The notes under the pieces are model-generated. The model was given only the letters and a program-made list of their open reading frames with translations, did no database searches and was not told the origin of the DNA. A stretch of DNA of 42,061 bases from a virus, in the IMG/VR virus record IMGVR_UViG_3300045911_000295, positions 1-42,061 of that record; one strand, given 5' to 3'. The position numbers were made by a program, and so were the translations under genes. The first letter of the stretch is position 1; each line of letters begins with the position of its first letter. This document shows, piece by piece, positions 1 to 6,661 of this stretch.

Positions 1-444
1 GGTGGCAGCTTCGGTGGCGGCTTCGGTGGCGCCCCTGGTGGCGGCATCGGTGGCTGCCCAAGTGGCGTCCCAGGTGGCAGCCCTGGTGGCGGCCCTGGTG
101 GCGGCATCCGTGGCGGCATCGGTGGCGGCCCAGGTGGCGGTCCAGATGGCTTCCGTGGTAGCGGCCTCGGTGGCGCCCTCGGTGGCGGCCCTGGCGGCGT
201 CCCTGGTAGCGACCCCGGTGGCGTCCCAAGTGGCGTCACTGGTGGCGGCATGGGTGGCGTCCCAGGTGGCAACTCTGGTGGCGCCCCAGGTGGCAGCCCT
301 GGTAGCGGAATCCGTGGCAGCTTCGGTGGCGGCCTTGGTGGCGGCATCGATGGCAGCCCTGGTGACGGCCATGGTGGCCGCCCTGGTGGCGGCCCAGGTG
401 GCGGCCTCGATGGCGTCCCTGGTGGCGGCCTTGGTGGCGGCCTC
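1..444. repeat. Imperfect 12-bp tandem repeat, 37 units, inside a coding region
   Basis: The plus strand shows GGTGGC followed by a variable hexamer every 12 bases from 1 to 444. It encodes the (A/D)AT-x repeats of the leftward gene. Because 12 is a multiple of 3, gain or loss of units keeps the frame. The array runs off the left edge, so its true length is unknown. Confidence 0.95.
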
Positions 445-699
445 TTTATGCCGATGCCAAATCGCTGCCGCGAACCCACCAGCGAACGTCAGCACGAATG
501 GAGACGGCACGAACACGATCGCCTTGGGTGGTGGTTTTCCTGCAGCGGCATAAAGCCGCCGCACCGCGTCTCGGCAAACATCGCGATCGTGTTCAGTCAT
601 TGCCTCCGTGGACATCGCGTTCGCGATCCACTTGTCAGCCCAGGGCTTCAACTGCGCCCGATGCTCCGGGGTGAGTTCGTATGGCTTTCTGCGCGCCAT
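1..699 (-). CDS. Tetrapeptide-repeat protein with DUF6745-like N-terminus (3' end cut off)
   Basis: The frame reads leftward from the ATG at 699 and is still open at base 1, giving 233 codons with no stop. Residues 1-86 look globular, with Trp20, Trp24 and a 'GKPPPKAIVFVPSPF' segment. From memory this resembles the N-terminal part of DUF6745 proteins; a profile search would settle that. Residues 87-233 are 37 consecutive four-residue units, mostly (A/D/G)-A-T-x with x usually Arg, Trp, Glu or Asp. No signal peptide or membrane segment is seen. The gene follows the 703-1029 gene by 3 bp and is the last visible gene of the leftward early operon. Function is unknown. The repeat could form a long helix with a Thr/Ala stripe or another solenoid. 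The plus-strand reading of the same repeat is open only because the repeat has no stops. Confidence 0.8.
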   Translation of the reverse strand, partial: MARRKPYELTPEHRAQLKPWADKWIANAMSTEAMTEHDRDVCRDAVRRLYAAAGKPPPKAIVFVPSPFVLTFAGGFAAAIWHRHKEAATKAATRDAIEAATWAATRAATMAVTRAAIDAATKAATEAATDSATRAATWGATRVATWDATHAATSDATWDATGVATRDAARAATEGATEAATTEAIWTATWAATDAATDAATRAATRAATWDATWAATDAATRGATEAATEAAT

Positions 700-702
700 G
701 GG

Positions 703-1029
703 TCAGTCCTCCACGCGCCGAATCGCCTTTGGGTGGTATTCCCGCTGACGCCGAACCTCGTAGTAGCCGGGCTGCAGCAGGAGCGTGGTGTGTTCCTGGT
801 GCTCCAGCGATGCGGGGGTGCCGGTGACGGTCAAAAACAGGCCACCGCCGCTGCCGTCTTCCCGGAAGAGTGCCACGTTGTTGGCCAACGCGAAGCTGTG
901 GTGGTGCCCGGTGGCCTCGCCATGCGCGAGGACAAGCCGGCCATTCTCCGCCGGCACGGGCTGAACGCCGTCCGGCAGTGACTCGACGCGACGCAGCACA
1001 ACGTCGCCCTGGCGGATGAGAGTGGTCAT
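703..1029 (-). CDS. Conserved 'RQGDV' protein of unknown function
   Basis: The protein has 108 residues. The start at 1029 is chosen because AGGGA lies 7 bases upstream; longer readings of the frame run back into the antisense of the next gene. It begins with an RQGDVVLRRV motif (residues 6-15), then a histidine-rich 'HGEATGHHHSF' stretch, and ends with a 'PGYYEVRRQREY' segment. From memory, similar small proteins occur in bacteria next to DUF6745 proteins, and here the neighbour 3 bp downstream is DUF6745-like. The pair may therefore be a conserved two-gene unit. It looks like a small beta-rich cytoplasmic protein. No enzymatic role can be assigned from the sequence. Confidence 0.85.
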   Translation of the reverse strand: MTTLIRQGDVVLRRVESLPDGVQPVPAENGRLVLAHGEATGHHHSFALANNVALFREDGSGGGLFLTVTGTPASLEHQEHTTLLLQPGYYEVRRQREYHPKAIRRVED

Positions 1030-1051
1030 CTGCGATCCCTCTGTTTGCTTT

Positions 1052-1720
1052 TCAGTAAACCTGTTGTCCGGCTGGTGTGGTGGCACCATCCTCTCCATCG
1101 CCCTCGTCCTCGTCCTTGGTGCCCCGCGGCTGCGCATCCTCGGGATTGCCCGACTTTGCCCTGCGCCCACCACGCGCCCCACGCCGAGTGCTGACAACCT
1201 CGCGCGGCTTCTTGAGCGCATCGGGTCCCATCTCTCTGGCGATGTGCTCCTGCCCGCGCATGTAGCCGGCATCCCAAGCCACGTAGAGCTCGGAGCCTGG
1301 CGCGTGCGGATTGCTGGCCGTCCGGTGGTCGCCTGCACGACCGGCGTGATATCCTTGCTGGCCGGCGCTCCACAACGCATCCTCGGCGCGCTCCTTCTCG
1401 CTCAGCCCGTCCATTGTCGCCCGCTCGTCTGCGTCGAACAGGTCGAACTGGAGGCCCGAGATCCGGATGCCCGACCAGTGCATGTACTCCACCATGTCGT
1501 ACACCTCGGATGCCACCACATCGGGGTCCTTCTGGCGGGCAGCGATGGCATTCGCCAGCGCTTTAACGTTGAAACCCGCCTTCTTGGCAGCCTTGAACCG
1601 ATGCAGCACCGCGGCATTGGCGCTGTCGCGCTCCTGCTGCAGCTCGATGATCTCGCGCACCGTGGCACGGAACTGCGCCTTGGTTGGTCGATTGGAACCG
1701 GCGTTCAGTCGTTCCGCCAT
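1052..1720 (-). CDS. GapR/DUF2312-like helix fused to RMF-like segment
   Basis: The protein has 222 residues. ATG at 1720 is preferred over TTG at 1729, because GGAG sits 9 bases before the ATG and touches the TTG. Residues 15-65 are a charged helix resembling the GapR/DUF2312 alphaproteobacterial DNA-binding coiled coil ('AAKKAGFNVKALANAIAARQ'). Residues about 117-157 contain GYHAGRAG, a central Asn-Pro and 'YVAWDAGYMRGQ'. This is the spacing of ribosome modulation factor, the small protein that dimerises 100S ribosomes. The C-terminal 50 residues are basic, then acidic and low complexity. Family matches are from recognition, not a search. A link between DNA or replication and host ribosome control is a plausible but untested role. 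Confidence 0.8.
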   Translation of the reverse strand: MAERLNAGSNRPTKAQFRATVREIIELQQERDSANAAVLHRFKAAKKAGFNVKALANAIAARQKDPDVVASEVYDMVEYMHWSGIRISGLQFDLFDADERATMDGLSEKERAEDALWSAGQQGYHAGRAGDHRTASNPHAPGSELYVAWDAGYMRGQEHIAREMGPDALKKPREVVSTRRGARGGRRAKSGNPEDAQPRGTKDEDEGDGEDGATTPAGQQVY

Positions 1721-1784
1721 TGTTGGCAACTCCGTCTTGGTTCAGATTTGCGGCAGCGCCGACCTCGCAAGGAGACCGCGCGTT

Positions 1785-2042
1785 TCAAGCGGGGATCGGC
1801 GCAATCGAGGTGATCGGAGTGATGATCGCCTCGTGGTCGCTGGCCTTCGAGACGAACACCAAAGCGCCGCCGTCCCGGCCCGAAATCATCATGATGTCGC
1901 CCACTTTCAGCAAATCGGCGCATGGATTGAAGAAGCCCGACTTCGCCGCCTCGGACAAATCGAGGGGTCCAAGCTTGTAGTGCCAGAGCGTAAAGCCCTG
2001 CGCATAGGCGAGGACGGAGAGGTTGCGGACGGCGAAAGCCAT
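1785..2042 (-). CDS. Small conserved phage protein (MAFAVRNLSV...)
   Basis: The protein has 85 residues. The start at 2042 is supported by a strong AGGAGG 8 bases upstream; the longer reading from 2087 would begin inside the 3' end of the ATPase gene and lacks such a site. The N-terminal 'AVRNLSVLAYAQGFTLWHYK' and central 'DIMMISGRDGGALVFV' segments suggest a compact alpha/beta fold. I recognise it as a type of small protein often seen in alphaproteobacterial phages and prophages, but no function is known to me. It sits just after the SbcC-like ATPase gene (2 bp gap), so it is co-expressed with the recombination module. Confidence 0.85.
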   Translation of the reverse strand: MAFAVRNLSVLAYAQGFTLWHYKLGPLDLSEAAKSGFFNPCADLLKVGDIMMISGRDGGALVFVSKASDHEAIITPITSIAPIPA

Positions 2043-2044
2043 GG

Positions 2045-3745
2045 TCAGGCTCCTCCTGGTTCGATGAGTTTGCCGGCACCCAGCCACAACGAGCGGCCCA
2101 GTTTGTGAGCGGCTAAGTCGGGCAGCGCGGGCGGCTTGCCTTCGCGCGCCATCATGGCAACGAGCACGGTCATGCCGCTTGCGGCGAGCGTACGGAACAC
2201 GGGCTCGCGCGCCTGCGGGTGCAGCAGATCCAGCCGGTCAACGAGGAACAACTTCGCCCCCTCCTTGACCGCCAGCAAAATCCCCATGGCGAGGTCGGCG
2301 CGCATCTGCTCACTCTCGCTGAGCATGTCGTAGTCACGGCCCGCGTAGCGCAGCGCGCCGGACGTGGTGATCGACACTTCGAGCATGCCGCACCGTTCGG
2401 CGATGGCGCCAAGCTGGACGTTGATATCCGCCATCTTCCGCTCCATGACTGCGGCTCGGATGCCAGACGGTTCCAGAGCTTCGAGGATCGCGCGGCCGCG
2501 CTCCCACTCTTCGTTGATCGCGACCGCGCGCTGCAGCGTCTGAATTGCCTTGCACCGTTCTTCGGCTGCGGTCAGCCTGTTGCGGGCGGCGAGGATGGTC
2601 TCGTGGTCGGGCTCGGGAAGGTCGCGGATCTGTTGCAGCTTCTCCTCGGCTGCCATCGCAGACTGCAACGCTACCTCGGCCTCCGTGCGCTTCTTCATCG
2701 CCGGAATCAGCGCGTCGGTGCATTGTTTGTGCGCGGCGACCAACGCGGCACGAATGGCCAAAGCGTCGTTGTATGCCTGGATCGAAAGCTCCTTGCGGGC
2801 AGGCTTCTCAAGCGTCAGCCCACCTTTGGCGGTGCGCACGATTGCCAAGGGCTTGAGGCACTCCGGGCATTGCGGAAACTTGCGTGGGTCCGTCGGCTCG
2901 GGGTGTTTCTCCAACTCTGCCGTCGCAGCGTCGGCTGCGGCTTGCGCCTCGTCGTACGCGGCTTTCGCCGCTGCCAGTGCCTCCCGCGCCGCCGGCAACT
3001 TTGCCGCCTCCTGTTCGATGATGCGGCGCATCTCTGCTTCGATGGTGGCTTTGGCGAGCGCCTGCGTGAGCGCCTCCTGCGCCGCTTCGACTTCCTTCTG
3101 TGCTGCGGCCAAGTCGTATTCCTCGCCGCGGTGCAAGCCGGCCGGTGCCCACGTCAGCCGAACCGACGAACCCCAAGCCTGTCCGGTCCGTTCGCGCCAC
3201 TGGCCCGTCAGCATCTTGCACGCGCTGTCGACGCGCTTGGCGATGGCGTCCCAGCCGGAGGTGCGAATGTCGTCCCAGAGGGCGTTGGCAGCATCGCTGT
3301 TGGGATCAAGCTGGGCGGCAGAGTGAGTGACGAACCAAGCGTTGAAGTCTTCGCGGGTCGGCGCCGTATTGAACCGCTCGGCCATCTCCTTGGCGCGTTG
3401 CTTCTCGTCCAGCCGCATCCACCGCGCGGCGCCGATGCCAAGGGCAGAGCCGAGGGTGGGAGGTTCACCCTGCTGGTCGATGATGCCGCCTGGGTAGGAG
3501 ATGCGCACCGAGCCCCGTGGGTACTCGAGCAGGATGGAACCGGTGTCAGACCCGTCGCGCGTGAGGCGCGACGTGTCACGCTTCTGTGTCACGCCGCGCA
3601 TCTTCCAGTCCATCAGCGCCGCAGCGGCGACGCACTGCAGGAGAGAAGTTTTTCCGGAGCCGTTCAGGCCGCCCACCAGCACTTGGCCGTCGAGATTGAT
3701 ATCGACGTACTCGAGGCCCAAGACGTTGCGGATGCGAAGGTGCAT
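2045..3745 (-). CDS. SbcC/Rad50-like ABC ATPase of the recombination module
   Basis: The protein has 566 residues. The Walker A motif GLNGSGKT is at residues 26-33. Two alanine-rich coiled-coil stretches (about 210-285 and 330-440) flank a zinc-hook-like CPEC at 293-296. A signature-like LSESEQ is at 475-480, and a Walker-B-like LVDRLD at 501-506. This is the layout of Rad50/SbcC-type SMC ATPases, which hold DNA ends and license a partner nuclease. Family members usually end Walker B with Asp-Glu; here the second residue is Arg. No SbcD/Mre11 phosphoesterase gene is nearby, and the visible nuclease partner is the PD-(D/E)XK protein at 4894-5751. The start follows the previous stop by 6 bp, and the TAG region carries a weak purine-rich site. 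Confidence 0.9.
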   Translation of the reverse strand: MHLRIRNVLGLEYVDINLDGQVLVGGLNGSGKTSLLQCVAAAALMDWKMRGVTQKRDTSRLTRDGSDTGSILLEYPRGSVRISYPGGIIDQQGEPPTLGSALGIGAARWMRLDEKQRAKEMAERFNTAPTREDFNAWFVTHSAAQLDPNSDAANALWDDIRTSGWDAIAKRVDSACKMLTGQWRERTGQAWGSSVRLTWAPAGLHRGEEYDLAAAQKEVEAAQEALTQALAKATIEAEMRRIIEQEAAKLPAAREALAAAKAAYDEAQAAADAATAELEKHPEPTDPRKFPQCPECLKPLAIVRTAKGGLTLEKPARKELSIQAYNDALAIRAALVAAHKQCTDALIPAMKKRTEAEVALQSAMAAEEKLQQIRDLPEPDHETILAARNRLTAAEERCKAIQTLQRAVAINEEWERGRAILEALEPSGIRAAVMERKMADINVQLGAIAERCGMLEVSITTSGALRYAGRDYDMLSESEQMRADLAMGILLAVKEGAKLFLVDRLDLLHPQAREPVFRTLAASGMTVLVAMMAREGKPPALPDLAAHKLGRSLWLGAGKLIEPGGA

Positions 3746-3751
3746 GCGGCC

Positions 3752-4786
3752 CTATTCCCCGCCGAACGACATGTCGTCTTGATCAGCCTTCGGCGGCTCG
3801 ATTTGCTTCCGGCCCGTATCTTCGGCCGATGGAGGCTGCTCATGCGCGGCCTGCGGCGGCTGGGCGGCTGCCTTCGGCACGGGCGCGGCCTTGGGCTCGC
3901 GGCGCTGTTCCTGGTTGTCGTCTGCGCCTTCACGATTGTCGTCCGCCTGCTCCGTGGTGGGGAACAGGTCATCGGCGGTCGCGAAATTGTCCTCGATCGA
4001 CCGCAGGCGCGCGGCGGCTGTGGCAATGTCGGTCACGGTCCAGCGGTCGATGGGCCGACCGATGACGCGCTCGATGCGGCTACCGTCAATCCCAAGCTTG
4101 TTGGCGAGCTTGATGCACCCAGCCTTGGCCTTGGCGGGGTCCTTTTCGATCACTGCCAGCAGGCCGCGCTTGGCCTCCTCCACCGCAAAGTCGGTCAGGT
4201 CGCCAAGAGCGGCGCGGATCACGTTGCGCAGCGCCTTCGACTGCGCAATCTGGAACACCATGTCGGACGCACGGTCCACGTCCTTCATGCCGACGTTCTG
4301 GTTCTTGCGCTGCTGGAACTGCCGCACGAGCGTGAAGCCCGTTTCGTAGTCGACAAATTCGGCCGCCATGGTCCAGTGGGTTGGCGTTTCGTTGGCCACG
4401 ATGCAGCGCACGGCGCAGTTGCCGTAGATGCGCGCCACTGCCATTGCACCGGTGATCGACACGCCCTCGACCACATCCTTGGTGCCGGCGCGGCGGTTGT
4501 TCACTTCCCAGCGGTAGAAGAAATCGCTGCCTGCCGACTGCGCGGCCAAGCCGATACTGCGGCGGATTTCGCCCTGGTTCCGTTTGATCGCCACCCGCTG
4601 CGCGGTGACGATCTGCGCGAGTGCGCGGTCGGTGGCTTGGCCACCGGCCGGGTACGCCGCCGGCATGATCGGCATGGGCAATGCATCTCCGTCGATCACC
4701 ATGCCGCCTAGGCCACCGGCGGCCCACGGATCATCGGGCGTCGACACGGTTGCCGGTGCCGCGCCGCGAGTGCGAGCGCCGCTCAC
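3752..4786 (-). CDS. Candidate phage recombination protein (single-strand annealing type)
   Basis: The protein has 344 residues and starts at GTG 4786. AAGGTGG lies 4 bases upstream, and the GTG overlaps the stop of the upstream micro-ORF as GTGA. The conserved core is residues about 60-220, with 'RWEVNN', 'VEGVSITGAMAVARIYGN', a tyrosine/threonine strand 'DYETGFT' and 'QSKALRNVIRAALGD'. The last 90 residues are Gln/Pro/charged and probably disordered. A 'VEG-SI' core followed by 'K-LRN-I' is typical of a phage family found beside exonucleases. Its position between a Cas4/RecB-type nuclease and an SbcC-like ATPase fits a RecT/Erf-like annealing protein. That assignment is contextual; a structure prediction compared with Redbeta/RecT would test it. 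Confidence 0.7.
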   Translation of the reverse strand: MSGARTRGAAPATVSTPDDPWAAGGLGGMVIDGDALPMPIMPAAYPAGGQATDRALAQIVTAQRVAIKRNQGEIRRSIGLAAQSAGSDFFYRWEVNNRRAGTKDVVEGVSITGAMAVARIYGNCAVRCIVANETPTHWTMAAEFVDYETGFTLVRQFQQRKNQNVGMKDVDRASDMVFQIAQSKALRNVIRAALGDLTDFAVEEAKRGLLAVIEKDPAKAKAGCIKLANKLGIDGSRIERVIGRPIDRWTVTDIATAAARLRSIEDNFATADDLFPTTEQADDNREGADDNQEQRREPKAAPVPKAAAQPPQAAHEQPPSAEDTGRKQIEPPKADQDDMSFGGE

Positions 4787-4869
4787 GACGCCACCTTAGC
4801 GCAGCGGTAGGCCATTGCGTCGAACCTGATACCGGTAGCCAGAATGCGGGCTCGTGCGGTCTTGGCCAT
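4783..4869 (-). CDS. 28-residue micro-protein in the recombination operon
   Basis: ATG at 4869 is preceded by a perfect AGGAGG with 5-base spacing. The frame (MAKTARARILATGIRFDAM...) closes at a TGA that overlaps the GTG start of the next gene. This strong site and GTGA coupling are the evidence. The peptide is basic and amphipathic and has no recognisable domain. It may be a real micro-protein, or a leader whose translation couples to the downstream gene. Confidence 0.6.
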   Translation of the reverse strand: MAKTARARILATGIRFDAMAYRCAKVAS

Positions 4870-4893
4870 TATGGCCTCCTGTGCAGTTGGAGA

Positions 4894-5751
4894 TCAGGCG
4901 TGGGCGCGGCAGAACTTCGTGCCCCACGCTGGGCACCATCGCTCGCCGCAAAGCGATGAAGCTGGGTTTGGCAGGAAGGCGCCGAGCGGATCGTCGCCAT
5001 GGGGATCGGCCAACCGCGCCTCAAACTCGCTGGCGGATCGCTTGATGGCGGAGATGACGTTCCAGGCGCCGCGGACAGCCTCGCCGCGGTCAACCTCAAC
5101 TGTGAGCGGCGGCGGCTGCTCGCTCTTGATCGACACCCGTCGAATGAAATCCTCGTGGAGTTCCGGCACCCGGTAGCCGTGCGCTTCGAACACGATCGCA
5201 TAGGCGCCGTACTGGACGCCGTTCGCGCGCCGCACGGTCCCGGTCTTGTTGTCGCGCAGTCCCTCGTCGGGGTTCCCGGTGAGGAGGTCGGCCTGGCCGG
5301 ACACCAGCCAGCCATCGCCGACATCGGCCACCAGCCGCTCCTCAACGATCAGCGGGGTCACGGTCGGCGCAAGGTGGCGACGGTAGGTGCGCACCATGCG
5401 CGCGGCCTGTTGCTTGGCAATGGGAATGTTCGCGGAGGTCTCATCCCAGGTAACGCCGTTCTGGGTTTGCTCGATCAGTGCCATCTCGGCGCGGTTCTCG
5501 GCCTCCGTCTCATTGCCGAGCGTGCCGCTGGTGCGCTTCGTCTGAAGCGTGTAGGCGATGCCAGCGTGAACGGCTGTCCCGACGGCGGCGCCGATGTGGC
5601 GCGGTCGCGGAGGCGCAAGTTGGAAGCCGGCCGCCGTCACCATGTCAACCAGGTGACGAGCAGCAAACCGTCGCGGGCAATCCAGGTACGTCGTCAAACT
5701 GGACGGCCGGATGAGCCCCTTGCGGCTCTCCACCTGTTCTGCGTCACTCAT
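4894..5751 (-). CDS. PD-(D/E)XK nuclease with Cas4/AddB-type Fe-S cysteine set
   Basis: The protein has 285 residues. Motifs in order: Cys25 in 'LDCPRRF', His62 in 'GTAVHAG', Glu137, Asp155 in 'SGQADLL', Asp167-Asn-Lys169 in 'RDNKTG', and Gln180 in 'QYGAYA'. Three cysteines follow at 268, 273 and 281. The H...D...DxK...QxxxY order is the RecB/Cas4-like PD-(D/E)XK nuclease core. One early and three late cysteines are the arrangement that binds a 4Fe-4S cluster in Cas4 and AddB. It would resect DNA ends, giving the 3' single strands that an annealing protein uses. Its start overlaps the upstream gene's end by 8 bp. There are no cas genes or CRISPR repeats nearby, so a recombination role is preferred over spacer acquisition. 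Confidence 0.88.
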   Translation of the reverse strand: MSDAEQVESRKGLIRPSSLTTYLDCPRRFAARHLVDMVTAAGFQLAPPRPRHIGAAVGTAVHAGIAYTLQTKRTSGTLGNETEAENRAEMALIEQTQNGVTWDETSANIPIAKQQAARMVRTYRRHLAPTVTPLIVEERLVADVGDGWLVSGQADLLTGNPDEGLRDNKTGTVRRANGVQYGAYAIVFEAHGYRVPELHEDFIRRVSIKSEQPPPLTVEVDRGEAVRGAWNVISAIKRSASEFEARLADPHGDDPLGAFLPNPASSLCGERWCPAWGTKFCRAHA

Positions 5752-6016
5752 TGCGGTGCACTTTCAGAGCTTCGCGCAGTATCTGCACATGCCGTTCGGC
5801 TTTGGGAATTGCTTCGGTGAGCAGCGCATCGTAGATCGCGCCCCGCCATTTCCAGGTGAACGGCTGCCATCCTTTTTCCCACCGTTCAAATCCGTTGAGC
5901 GGCGCACCGGCACGTTGGCAGAGTCGCACCTTATTGACTTGATATCGAATGCGGAGTTCTCGGCACTTGGAGCCAGAGAACTTCGCGAAGGGAGGGACCA
6001 AGATTCGGTTCGACAT
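5744..6016 (-). CDS. Small basic protein, first gene of the leftward early operon
   Basis: The protein has 90 residues (MSNRILVPPFAKF...) and is rich in Arg, Lys and Trp, with a 'WEKGWQPFTWKWRGAIYDALL' type core and a helical C-terminus. It overlaps the nuclease gene by 8 bp. ATG 6016 is chosen because upstream in-frame starts (6019 GTG, 6043, 6052) either sit in or beyond the dyad at 6026-6045 or lack a ribosome site. AGGTG within the dyad may serve as the site. The N-terminus could be wrong by a few residues. It is small and basic, so it may bind nucleic acid, but no family is recognised. Confidence 0.65.
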   Translation of the reverse strand: MSNRILVPPFAKFSGSKCRELRIRYQVNKVRLCQRAGAPLNGFERWEKGWQPFTWKWRGAIYDALLTEAIPKAERHVQILREALKVHRNE

Positions 6017-6025
6017 CACGCGCGC

Positions 6026-6045
6026 GCACCTATTGCGGCGCATTA
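6026..6045. promoter_or_regulatory. Operator-like dyad, copy 0 (head of leftward early operon)
   Basis: GCACCTATTGCGGCGCATTA matches the late-operon dyad at 20050-20069 at 17 of 20 positions and lies 10 bp upstream of the first leftward start. The arms GCACC and GGCGC pair with one G-T wobble. It is probably a binding site shared with the other two units, or an RNA hairpin near the ribosome site. Confidence 0.55.
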
Positions 6046-6235
6046 TGCACATAAGGATGGCTTAGGCAACGGCATTCTTCGTGGGAATGCGCCGTATTAA
6101 GGGAAGGTTGCATTTCCCTGCGGCTTTGATGAAGATTGTGGGAGCTGGTCCCGGGTGATGGCGACACCTCATACCGCGCGGCGCTCATCTGCCGCCGCTC
6201 GGCTGGGACCAGCGCCACCTTCGCCAGGCAAGCCG
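6046..6235. other. Divergent intergenic region between early operons
   Basis: This is about 190 bp without a convincing gene. It contains the inverted repeat GCATTC (6072-6077) / GAATGC (6085-6090), TATTAA at 6095-6100 as a possible -10, and a spaced inverted pair GCTGGTCCC / GGGACCAGC around 6144 and 6205. The rightward frame could extend back to GTG 6155, but that segment reads as low-quality Arg/Pro/Ser. Promoters for one or both arms are expected here; none is clear enough to name. Confidence 0.5.
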
Positions 6236-6661
6236 ATGACAAGCATTTCGCGCCCGCTGCTTGCAAAAATCCTTGGCCGGCTGGGCTCCGCGGCTGAGGC
6301 CGAGGTGTTGGCCGCCGGTCGCCAGGCGGACCAGATGGTGCGCCGGAGCGGGATGACCTGGGAGGACGTTCTGTCCGGCAAGACCGCGCCAGGGCCGGCA
6401 GTATCCGGGCTGGGGCTGCCGCCGGACCCTGCGGTTTTCGTGGCCGGGCGCGAACTTCGGCCGTTCGCTGGGGATCGCTGGATTGAGAGCGTGCTATACC
6501 TGCTAGGCGTCTGCGACCGCGGCGATCTGCGCCTTTCGGGCCAAGACCTGAGGTTCCTCCGCAGCATGCCCGCAAGGCTCAAAGAGCGGCGCATCCGGGA
6601 CTACGAAGCCGGGTTCCTGCACCGGTTGAAGCGTCGTCTTGACGAGGGAGGGGCCGCCTGA
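6236..6661 (+). CDS. Hypothetical early phage protein, first gene of rightward operon
   Basis: The protein has 141 residues. An N-terminal helical segment ('LLAKILGRLGS', 'GRQADQMVRRSGMTWEDVL') resembles the start of many phage early proteins that open with an 'LGxLGS...GLTWADVL' motif. After a Pro/Gly linker come 'RWIESVLYLLG' and a basic C-terminal helix 'RLKERRIRDYEAGFLHRLKRR'. The stop overlaps the ATG of the initiator-like gene (TGATG), so the two are probably translated together. ATG 6236 has only a weak AGGCAAG site. GTG 6155 is an alternative, with GGGAG 11 bases upstream, but it adds a poor-quality N-terminus. The function may be to help load replication proteins; this is inferred from position only. 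Confidence 0.65.
   Translation: MTSISRPLLAKILGRLGSAAEAEVLAAGRQADQMVRRSGMTWEDVLSGKTAPGPAVSGLGLPPDPAVFVAGRELRPFAGDRWIESVLYLLGVCDRGDLRLSGQDLRFLRSMPARLKERRIRDYEAGFLHRLKRRLDEGGAA

Noticed and set aside
2-553. Plus-strand frame rich in Val-Ala-Ala/Ser
   Set aside because: It is open only because the 12-bp repeat contains no stop in this frame. The opposite strand has a start, context and a globular N-terminal domain.
2219-4711. 830-codon plus-strand open frame
   Set aside because: It lies antisense to the ATPase and annealing-candidate genes, lacks any recognisable domain, and is explained by high GC at third positions.
4894-5751. CRISPR-associated Cas4
   Set aside because: The motif set is Cas4-like, but neighbours are phage recombination genes and there is no array, Cas1 or Cas2.
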